5,196 nucleotides of DNA, taken from the NCBI GenBank assembly GCA_030146875.1, contig JASLAX010000031.1, forward strand, positions 1 through 5,196, in the 5' to 3' direction. The notes beneath the pieces were generated by a model that was given only the letters and a program-made list of their open reading frames with translations, ran no database searches and was not told where the DNA came from. The stretch comes from Longimicrobiaceae bacterium (GTDB lineage Bacteria > Gemmatimonadota > Gemmatimonadetes > Longimicrobiales > Longimicrobiaceae). Below, in pieces: positions 1-5,196 of the stretch (within the stretch, counting starts at the first letter, position 1; the number at the start of each line of letters is the position of its first letter). The translations under genes were made by a program, and so were the position numbers.

Positions 1-248
1 GTGCTCGTTGGTCAGCACCAGCCCGTCGCGGTGGATGACGAAGCCCGAGCCCAGCCCCCCCACCTCCTGCTCGGCCCCCGGCGGGAGCATCATCTCCTCG
101 AACCGCGTGCGTGGTGCGCCGCGAACGGGTGCAGCCCCGCACGCGGTTCGAGGAGATGATGCTCCCGCCGGGGGCCGAGCAGGAGGTGGGGGGGCTGGGC
201 TCGGGCTTCGTCATCCACCGCGACGGGCTGGTGCTGACCAACGAGCAC
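1..248. repeat. Perfect 111-base inverted repeat with 26-base loop (terminal fold-back)
   Basis: Bases 1-111 are the exact reverse complement of 138-248; I compared the arms in blocks along their whole length and found no mismatch. The loop is 112-137. The right arm and the loop read as one continuous protease frame, so they are the original sequence and the left arm is the copy. An error-free arm this long that starts at base 1, with so short a loop, is typical of fold-back chimeras from amplification, sequencing or assembly at a contig end. A true inverted duplication cannot be excluded from sequence alone. Because the left arm replaces whatever lies upstream, nothing in 1-111 should be annotated as an independent gene. 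Confidence 0.95.
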
Positions 249-1331
249 GTGGTCCGCGGCGCGAGCCAGGTGGTGGTGACGCTGGCGGATGGGCGCGAGC
301 TGGACGCGGACGTGGCGGGCACCGACGAGGTGAACGACCTGGCGCTGCTCCGCCTGCGTCTCCCGGCGGGGACGTCCATCCCCGTGGCGCCGCTGGGCGA
401 CTCGGACGGGCTGCTGATCGGCGAGTGGGTGGTGGCGATCGGCAACCCGTTCGGCTTCCTGCTCTCCAACCCCGAGCCCACGGTCACGGCCGGCGTCGTC
501 AGCGCCGTGGGGCGCAACATCCTGCCGTCGGGCGCGCAGCGGAGCTACTACCTGGACATGATCCAGACCGACGCCGCCATCAACCCGGGGAACTCGGGGG
601 GGCCGCTGGTGGACGCGCTGGGGCGCGTGGTGGGGGTGAACTCCTCCATCCTCTCCAGCACGGGCGGCAGCGAGGGGCTGGGCTTCGCCATCCCCATCAA
701 CCGCGCGCGGCGCATCGCGCTGGACCTGGCGGACGACGGGCGCGTGCGGCGGGCCTGGGTGGGCGCCACGCTGGAGTCGTACCGGCCGCAGGGCGTGCGC
801 CGCGCGCGCGAGGTCCGCGTGGCGCGCGTGGTCCCCTCGTCGCCCGCGGACCGGGCGGGGCTGCGGCCGGGGATGACGGTGCGGAGCCTGGGCACCAAGG
901 CGGTGCGGACGCCGCTGGACTGGGACGCGGCGCTGCTGGACGCGCGGGTGGGCGACGCGCTGGAGGTGCAGCTCGCGGACGGCGAGGGCGGGGCGGGGCG
1001 GCGCCTGCGCGTGGTGGCCGGCGACCTGCCCTCCGCCTCGGCGGAGCGCATCCAGGCGCTGCGCGACTTCCAGCTCGTGACGGTCACTCCCTCCATCCGG
1101 GCGGAGCGCGGGCTGGCGAACGACCAGGGCGCGCTGGTGGTCGGCCTCTCCGAGGCGGCGCGGCGGGTGGGCTTCCAGGAGGGCGACGTGATCCTGCAGG
1201 TGAACCGCGTGCGCGTCCGCAGCGCCGAGGACGCCGCCGAGGCGCTGCGGGAGAGCGGCGCGCAGGGGGTGGTCGTCTACTTCGAGCGGGGCGGACGGAT
1301 CGCCGCGACGCAGTTCGCGGTGGCGAGCTGA
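111..1331 (+). CDS. HtrA/Deg-family serine protease with two PDZ-type domains, 5'-truncated
   Basis: This is a trypsin-like protease of the HtrA/Deg family, whose members degrade or refold damaged proteins outside the cytoplasm. Residues are numbered from the GTG at 111. The catalytic triad is His46 (TNEHVV), Asp76 (NDLALL) and Ser162 (NPGNSGGPL). The GLGFAIPIN segment at 189-197 is typical of the family. A PDZ domain spans about 217-303, followed by a second PDZ-like domain at about 320-405, which gives the DegP-like order protease-PDZ-PDZ. There is no signal peptide or membrane anchor, and no room for a ribosome site that is not part of the fold-back copy. The GTG sits exactly at the fold-back boundary, so it is very probably an internal Val codon and the true N-terminus with its export signal is missing. 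The frame from 112 onward is intact and ends in TGA. The family assignment is firm; I cannot tell which paralogue it is (DegP, DegQ or MucD type). Confidence 0.93.
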   Translation: MVRRERVQPRTRFEEMMLPPGAEQEVGGLGSGFVIHRDGLVLTNEHVVRGASQVVVTLADGRELDADVAGTDEVNDLALLRLRLPAGTSIPVAPLGDSDGLLIGEWVVAIGNPFGFLLSNPEPTVTAGVVSAVGRNILPSGAQRSYYLDMIQTDAAINPGNSGGPLVDALGRVVGVNSSILSSTGGSEGLGFAIPINRARRIALDLADDGRVRRAWVGATLESYRPQGVRRAREVRVARVVPSSPADRAGLRPGMTVRSLGTKAVRTPLDWDAALLDARVGDALEVQLADGEGGAGRRLRVVAGDLPSASAERIQALRDFQLVTVTPSIRAERGLANDQGALVVGLSEAARRVGFQEGDVILQVNRVRVRSAEDAAEALRESGAQGVVVYFERGGRIAATQFAVAS

Positions 1332-1343
1332 CGTCCCGCCGCG

Positions 1344-1375
1344 GAGCGCGCGACGGATTGGCCCGTCGCGCGCTC
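1344..1375 (+). terminator. Strong hairpin just after the protease stop
   Basis: A perfect 13-bp GC-rich stem (1344-1356 with 1363-1375) closes a 6-base loop and starts 12 bases after the TGA. Position and stability fit a transcription terminator for the protease gene. No T-run follows (the next bases are ggcggcttgactt), so it may be an atypical intrinsic terminator or a 3'-end stabilising hairpin. Confidence 0.55.
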
Positions 1376-1381
1376 GGCGGC

Positions 1382-1410
1382 TTGACTTCGACCCCGCGAG
1401 CGGGTATCCA
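1382..1410 (+). promoter_or_regulatory. Putative sigma70-type promoter for the caspase-TPR gene
   Basis: A -35 box TTGACT (1382-1387, 5 of 6 consensus) is followed by a 17-base spacer and a weaker -10 box TATCCA (1405-1410, 3 of 6). The spacing is ideal. The site lies directly downstream of the hairpin at 1344-1375 and upstream of the gene at 1580. It predicts a transcript start near 1417 and a leader of about 160 bases. The weak -10 box makes this tentative. Confidence 0.45.
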
Positions 1411-1458
1411 TTCCGGCGGTCGCGCCGCTCGCCGGCGGCGGCACCATCCGGTGACGCC

Positions 1459-1482
1459 GGCGGAGGACCTCCACCCTCCGCC
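1459..1482 (+). other. Leader hairpin upstream of the caspase-TPR gene
   Basis: An 8-bp stem (GGCGGAGG at 1459-1466 with CCTCCGCC at 1475-1482) closes an 8-base loop. If the promoter at 1382-1410 is used, the hairpin lies within the 5' leader. The left stem holds a GGAGG that resembles a ribosome site, but no suitable start codon sits at the right distance. I recognise no riboswitch class. Chance is a real alternative in sequence this GC-rich. Confidence 0.3.
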
Positions 1483-1569
1483 CGATCCCTTCCCGACATC
1501 CGCCAGACCGATGTGCCGTGCCCGGGCGTTCCCGCCCGCGCGGCTCGTTTCCCGTCGCCTCCGACGCCC

Positions 1570-1573
1570 GGAG
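1570..1573 (+). promoter_or_regulatory. Ribosome binding site that decides the start at 1580
   Basis: GGAG lies six bases before the ATG at 1580. An alternative in-frame ATG at 1511 has no comparable site, and it would put an Arg-rich stretch of 23 residues in front of the signal peptide. Start 1580 is therefore preferred. Confidence 0.6.
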
Positions 1574-1579
1574 CCCCCG

Positions 1580-4522
1580 ATGTCCCGTCGCGCCCTCCCC
1601 CTCCTGCTCCTGGCCGCCGCCCTGGCCCCCGCCGCCCGCGCGGACGCGCAGACCGGCCCCCCGTACCTGCGCCTGGTGGAGCCCACCGAGGCCGCCTGCC
1701 GCGCCGGGCGCCAGGCGCTGGGCCGCGCCCGCCGCGCCGCGCAGCAGGAGGCGCTCTGCCTGGTGGGCACCGCGTACGACCCGGCGGGCGTGGCGAAGGT
1801 GACGGTGAACGGCGAGGCCGCGCGGCTCTCCCCCGACTCGGCCGGCGTCGCCTCCTTCGTGGGCTTCATCCCGCCCGCTCAGGGGCAGGTGCGGGTGGAG
1901 CTGGCGATGGAGGGGAAGGGCGGCGCCACGCTGACCCAGCGCTACGGCATCACGACCGCCGGGGCGGACGGCGCGTACACCATGACCAACCTGAGCCCGC
2001 GCATCCTGGGCGCCCCCAGCGCCGCGGAGCTCGCCCAGCAGCAGGCCGCCGCCCAGCCGGTGCAGGTCGCCTCCGCGGGACCCGCGCCGTCCTCCTCCGC
2101 TCCCGCCTCGACGCCCGCCTCCACCGCGACGACGTCGGACGCCGGCGCCCCCGCGCCGGCTCCGCCCTCTCCCGCTCCGGCGTCCACCGACGCCGCCGCC
2201 GGCGGCGCCGCTCCGGCGGGCGCTCCCGCCGCTACGCAGGGGATGGGGGAGGACGCGCAGAACTACGTGCGCATCACCGAGCCGGCGGAGTGGACGGGGC
2301 TGGCCACGCGCGGGCTGACGGTGGTGCCGCGGACGTCCGTGCGCGTGGTGGGGCTGACGGCGCTGGCGAGCGGGGTGACGCGGGTGGAGGTGAACGGCGT
2401 CCGCGCGGCCTTCGGGCCCGACCAGGGCGGCGCCGTGCGCTTCGTGGCGTACGTGGCCTCGGACCCGTCGCGGCGCGACGTGGAGGTGGTGGTCCGCGGC
2501 AACTCGGGCCCGCCGCTGGTCCGCCGCTTCCCGGTGGAGCCCGCCGCGGCGGTGGCGCGCACGGCCTCGGCCGACGCCGCCCCGGCCGCGGCACCCGCGG
2601 GCCAGCGCTTCCGCGGGAAGCGGTGGGCGGTGGTGGTGGGCGTGTCGAACTACCAGGACACGGCCGTCACCGCGCTGCGCTACGCCGACGCGGACGCGCG
2701 GGCGTTCCACGACTTCCTGCGCTCCGAGCGCGCGGGCGGCGGCGGCTTCGCCGCTGAGAACGTGAAGCTGCTGCTGAACGAGGGCGCCACCTTCCGCGAG
2801 ATCCGCTCGGCGCTCTTCACCTTCCTGAAGGGCGCGACCGAGGACGACCAGGTCGTCATCTACTTCGCGGGGCACGGCGCGCCCGACCCCCAGCGGCTGC
2901 AGAACCTCTACCTGCTCACGCACGACACCGACGTGGCCGACATCGCCGGCACGGCGTTCCCCATGGACGACGTGAACAAGGCGATCCGCTCGCTCTACGC
3001 GCGTGACATCGTCGTGATCACCGACGCCTGCCACAGCGCGGGTGTGGGCGGCCAGGTGGCTACGCGCGACCTGGGCGCGAACCAGATCAACGAGTCCTTC
3101 CTGCAGGCGCTGAACGCCAGCACCGGCGGCCTGGCGATCTTCACGGCCAGCGGCGCCAACCAGCTCTCGCAGGAGGACGCGCGCTGGGGCGGCGGGCACG
3201 GCGTGTTCACGCACTTCATGCTGGAGGCGCTGAACGGCGCGGCCGACGAGGACGGCGACCGCATGGTCTCGCTGCTGGAGATGATGGAGTACACGCGGGC
3301 GAAGGTGCGCGCCGAGACGCGCAACGCGCAGATCCCCACCATCTCGCAGACGACGTACGACCCGTACCTGCCCATGTCGATCGTGCTGGACCCGGCGCAG
3401 GCCGGCCGGCTGGCGCAGGCCGCCGCGACGCCGTCCGCCACGGCGCCCACGCCCGCGCGTCCGTCCGCGCCTCCGCCCTCGGCCACGCAGTCGCGGGCAC
3501 TCGCGGGGGAGCTGGCGGCGGCGCAGGAGGCCGTGGGCCTCTACCCCACCTCGGCCGTGTGGCGCAAGCGGCTGGGCGTGGCGCTGCGCGACGCCGGGCG
3601 CGTGGACGAGGCGCTGGCGGAGCTGTCGCAGGCGGCGAAGATGGACCCCACCTCGGCCGAGTACCGCTACGAGCTGGGCGTCACCTACCTGGAGGCGGGC
3701 AAGGCGGCCGAGGCGGCCCGCGAGCTGGAGGTCGCCGCGCGGGAGCGCAACTCGGCCCGCTACCAGAACGCCTACGGGCGCGTGCTGGCCGAGACCGGCG
3801 CCCGCGGGGACGACGCCGTGGACCTGCTGCGGCGCGCGGTGCGGCTGCAGCCCGACAGCGCCGCGTACCGCCGCGACCTGGGCCGCGCGCTGGTGAAGGC
3901 CGGGAAGGCGGAGGAGGGGATCGTGGAGCTGCGCGCCGCGACGGTGGCCGCGCCGCAGGTCGCCAGCTACCACCTGGACCTGGCGCGCGCGCTGGAGGAG
4001 TCGGGGAAGGCCTTCGACGCCGTGCCCGAGTACCAGCACGCCGTGCGGCTGGACTCGGCGAACGCGCGGGCGCGCTTCGAGCTGGGGCGGGTGCTGCGCT
4101 ACCGCGGCGCCGACTACGAGGGGCTGGTGGAGCTGCGCCACGCGGCGCGCATGGAGCCGGGGAACGCCGCCTACCGGTACGAGCTGGGGAAGGCCCTGAG
4201 CGGATCCGCCGCCTCGGCCGACGCGGTGAGCGAGCTTCGCGAGTCGGTGAAGCTGGAGCCGGCGAGCGCGGCGTACCAGAACGCGCTCGGGGTCGCCCTG
4301 CGCAAGGCCGGCCAGCCCCGCGACGCCGAGGCGGCGCTGCGCGAGGCGGTGAAGCTGGACGGCTCCAACGCGCAGTTCCACTTCGACCTGGGTGGGATGC
4401 TGGAGGAGCTGGGCCAGTACGACGCCGCCGCCGCGGAGATGCAGTCCGCCATCCAGCTCGACGCCTCCCGGCGCGAGTGGCGCGAGGCCCTGAACGCCGT
4501 GCGCCGCCGCCTGCGCACCTGA
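1580..4522 (+). CDS. Exported caspase-like (C14) peptidase with paired beta-sandwich-like domains and nine TPRs
   Basis: This 980-residue protein probably acts outside the cytoplasm. Residues 1-23 form a Sec-type signal peptide: Arg3-Arg4, a Leu/Ala core, and an Ala-X-Ala cleavage site near 21-23. There is no lipobox. Two related beta-rich domains follow, at about 29-124 and 229-319; each opens with Y-(L/V)-R-(L/I)-x-E-P and contains GV-x-x-V-x-VNG. An Ala/Pro/Ser/Thr linker (about 148-226) separates them. The C14 caspase/metacaspase-type domain spans about 346-604, with His432 (YFAGHG) and Cys484 (TDACHSAG) as the catalytic dyad. Asp482 lies where metacaspases carry an Asp that favours basic P1 residues. 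A Pro/Ala linker (about 605-640) leads to nine 33-35-residue TPRs (659-964) and a capping helix. The only cysteines are C40 and C60, a possible disulfide, and the catalytic C484. C14 membership is clear, but substrates and partners are unknown. The start at 1580 has a GGAG site and directly yields the signal peptide. Confidence 0.93.
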   Translation: MSRRALPLLLLAAALAPAARADAQTGPPYLRLVEPTEAACRAGRQALGRARRAAQQEALCLVGTAYDPAGVAKVTVNGEAARLSPDSAGVASFVGFIPPAQGQVRVELAMEGKGGATLTQRYGITTAGADGAYTMTNLSPRILGAPSAAELAQQQAAAQPVQVASAGPAPSSSAPASTPASTATTSDAGAPAPAPPSPAPASTDAAAGGAAPAGAPAATQGMGEDAQNYVRITEPAEWTGLATRGLTVVPRTSVRVVGLTALASGVTRVEVNGVRAAFGPDQGGAVRFVAYVASDPSRRDVEVVVRGNSGPPLVRRFPVEPAAAVARTASADAAPAAAPAGQRFRGKRWAVVVGVSNYQDTAVTALRYADADARAFHDFLRSERAGGGGFAAENVKLLLNEGATFREIRSALFTFLKGATEDDQVVIYFAGHGAPDPQRLQNLYLLTHDTDVADIAGTAFPMDDVNKAIRSLYARDIVVITDACHSAGVGGQVATRDLGANQINESFLQALNASTGGLAIFTASGANQLSQEDARWGGGHGVFTHFMLEALNGAADEDGDRMVSLLEMMEYTRAKVRAETRNAQIPTISQTTYDPYLPMSIVLDPAQAGRLAQAAATPSATAPTPARPSAPPPSATQSRALAGELAAAQEAVGLYPTSAVWRKRLGVALRDAGRVDEALAELSQAAKMDPTSAEYRYELGVTYLEAGKAAEAARELEVAARERNSARYQNAYGRVLAETGARGDDAVDLLRRAVRLQPDSAAYRRDLGRALVKAGKAEEGIVELRAATVAAPQVASYHLDLARALEESGKAFDAVPEYQHAVRLDSANARARFELGRVLRYRGADYEGLVELRHAARMEPGNAAYRYELGKALSGSAASADAVSELRESVKLEPASAAYQNALGVALRKAGQPRDAEAALREAVKLDGSNAQFHFDLGGMLEELGQYDAAAAEMQSAIQLDASRREWREALNAVRRRLRT

Positions 4523-4559
4523 TCGCCGGCGGCTTCGGGGCGTCGGGGCGCGGGCGGAG

Positions 4560-4585
4560 GGGCCCCGGGGACCGGTCCGGGGCCC
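4560..4585 (+). terminator. Terminator-like hairpin after the caspase-TPR gene
   Basis: A 9-bp stem (GGGCCCCGG at 4560-4568 with CCGGGGCCC at 4577-4585) closes an 8-base loop and begins 38 bases after the TGA. It is followed by ttcgtcgtc, a weak T-containing tail. It is a plausible intrinsic terminator in a high-GC genome. The loop (with its palindrome GGACCGGTCC at 4569-4578) could also pair in a competing register. Confidence 0.6.
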
Positions 4586-4619
4586 TTCGTCGTCGGGGGC
4601 GGGGAAGTCGTGGATGGCC

Positions 4620-4715
4620 GGGATTCGGCTTCGTCCGCGCGGACCCCTCACCCCCGGCCCCTCTCCCACAAGGGGAGAGGGGTGACGGTCGTCGGCGGGG
4701 ATCTGGCTTCGTCGG
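4620..4715. repeat. REP-like palindrome flanked by imperfect direct repeats
   Basis: The core is a 10-bp perfect stem (4658-4667 with 4673-4682) around the loop ACAAG. The C-rich run TCACCCC at 4648-4654 can alternatively pair with GGGGTGA at 4679-4685. On either side lie 18-base direct repeats (4620-4637 and 4698-4715) matching at 15 of 18 positions and sharing GGCTTCGTC. The core resembles the C-rich/G-rich palindromes dispersed between genes in many high-GC bacteria; that comparison is from memory. It could also be a second transcription-stop hairpin. A coding role is unlikely. Confidence 0.6.
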
Positions 4716-4719
4716 CTTT

Positions 4720-4739
4720 CCGGGGGTGTGACGCCCCGG
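4720..4739. other. Short GC-rich hairpin
   Basis: CCGGGG at 4720-4725 pairs with CCCCGG at 4734-4739 around an 8-base loop. The stem is only 6 bp and may be chance. It closes the hairpin-rich half of the intergenic region. Confidence 0.3.
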
Positions 4740-4793
4740 GCTGGATACCACGATCGTCCTGACGGACGGGGTCACGGCGCGACCTGGAAGTCT

Positions 4794-4848
4794 AGTCCGC
4801 GCAGGCGGACTTCGTGCTTTTTCGAGCCGCGAATTCATTCGCAGGCGG
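4794..4848. repeat. Twin palindromes with a 9-base direct repeat
   Basis: The first palindrome has a 7-bp stem (AGTCCGC at 4794-4800 with GCGGACT at 4805-4811, loop GCAG) followed by ttcgtgcttttt. The second has arms GCGAAT at 4829-4834 and ATTCGC at 4837-4842. CGCAGGCGG occurs at 4800-4808 and again at 4840-4848, exactly 40 bases apart. The stretch is more AT-rich than the rest of the window. It may be a dispersed repeat unit, a small terminator (hairpin plus T-run) or an operator upstream of the last gene. I see no convincing -35/-10 pair here. Confidence 0.45.
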
Positions 4849-4915
4849 TGTTGCGGGCCGACGGATGCTGGTCGGAGCCTCGCGTCGTCGTCGCAGCGGT
4901 CTCAACCGCCGGTCC

Positions 4916-5196
4916 ATGCCAGCCTCGACTCCATCCGACGTCACCCGGTTCTCCCGTCTCCCCCGTGCGCTGGCGTGGGCGGGGGCGGTCGCGGTGTGCG
5001 CTTCCGTCGCCGTTCCCTTCGTGGCGACGCCGGTGGCGGGGGCGGTGTCGGTGTGGGGGGTGCAGCCGTCGCTGGCGCTGGGCGCGGCGGGGCGGGCGGT
5101 GCTGGCGGTGGGGCTGGGGGCGTCGGGGCGGGGGCGGGGGGCGTGGCTCCCGGCGCTGGGCGCGGGCGCCGCGGTCGTGCGGGCGCTGGGGGACGT
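4916..5196 (+). CDS. N-terminal part of a probable membrane protein (runs off the window)
   Basis: The frame stays open from after the TAG at 4793-4795 to the window end. From the ATG at 4916 it gives 93 residues with strongly G/C-ending codons, as in the two certain genes. After a polar start containing several Arg residues (RFSRLPRA, 11-18), a long Ala/Val-rich hydrophobic stretch covers about 19-46. A second hydrophobic stretch lies at about 51-68, followed by a basic loop (GRGRG, 71-75). This suggests at least two transmembrane helices and an inside-positive loop. I recognise no family. An in-frame ATG at 4865 would add 17 Arg-rich residues; neither start has a clear ribosome site, so the start is uncertain. 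The 3' end is missing. Confidence 0.5.
   Translation, partial: MPASTPSDVTRFSRLPRALAWAGAVAVCASVAVPFVATPVAGAVSVWGVQPSLALGAAGRAVLAVGLGASGRGRGAWLPALGAGAAVVRALGD

Noticed and set aside
1..248. Terminal inverted repeats of an insertion sequence, or a CRISPR-type repeat
   Set aside because: The arms enclose only 26 bases with no transposase, there is no periodic repeat-spacer pattern, and the right arm is ordinary protease coding sequence.
8..1579. Open frame extending the caspase-TPR gene upstream to base 8, through the protease region
   Set aside because: It runs out of frame through the HtrA gene, has Gly/Arg/Ala-rich low-complexity translation and would bury the signal peptide. It is open only because stops are rare at this GC content.
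1511..1579. Upstream in-frame ATG at 1511 as the start of the caspase-TPR gene
   Set aside because: No ribosome site, and the added 23 residues would displace the signal peptide from the N-terminus; the ATG at 1580 has GGAG six bases upstream.
2021..2257. Ala/Pro/Ser-rich stretch as possible frameshift or inserted DNA in the caspase-TPR gene
   Set aside because: The frame is continuous and similar Pro/Ala linkers recur at other domain borders of the same protein, so it is a normal interdomain linker.
1513..2757. Plus-strand frame overlapping the start of the caspase-TPR gene
   Set aside because: Arg/Gly/Pro-rich shadow of the true frame, with no signal peptide or domain.
1277..4669. 1130-codon minus-strand open frame opposite the caspase-TPR gene
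   Set aside because: Its translation is His/Arg/Val/Gly-biased without domains and mirrors the codons of the plus-strand gene; this is the usual antisense shadow in very GC-rich DNA.
3681..4838. Minus-strand frame covering the TPR region and the intergenic repeats
   Set aside because: The translation is Pro/Arg/Ala low complexity and crosses palindromes and terminator-like hairpins; no recognisable domain.

Overview
The window is very GC-rich, with G or C at nearly every third codon position. Its two main genes encode extracytoplasmic proteins. Base composition, an HtrA/Deg-type protease and a secreted caspase-like protein carrying TPRs would fit Gemmatimonadota (for example Longimicrobium-like lineages). 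Myxococcota or another high-GC Gram-negative group is also possible. This taxonomic guess is inference and rests on no marker gene.

Layout: bases 1-111 are an exact reverse-complement copy of 138-248, separated by a 26-base loop. This looks like a fold-back at a contig end. It cuts off the 5' end of a trypsin-like serine protease with two PDZ-type domains (coding to 1331). A strong hairpin directly after the stop (1344-1375) and a sigma70-like promoter (1382-1410) separate it from the next gene. From 1580 to 4522 lies a 980-residue exported protein: signal peptide, two related beta-sandwich-like domains joined by an Ala/Pro/Ser linker, a C14 caspase-like peptidase domain with an intact His/Cys dyad, a second Pro/Ala linker, and nine tandem TPRs. 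Bases 4523 to about 4915 are non-coding. They hold a terminator-like hairpin, a GC-rich palindrome flanked by imperfect direct repeats, and a pair of palindromes with a 9-base direct repeat. From about 4916 a third plus-strand frame, probably a membrane protein, runs off the end.

How the genes work together: both complete catalytic domains should act outside the cytoplasm, one as a serine protease (protein quality control in the family) and one as a cysteine peptidase coupled to a protein-interaction scaffold. They lie on the same strand, but the hairpin and promoter between them suggest separate transcription units. A shared pathway is only a hypothesis. The least ordinary items are the caspase protein's domain order, the terminal fold-back and the palindromic intergenic elements. 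I see no RNA gene, CRISPR array, insertion sequence or defence-island signature.
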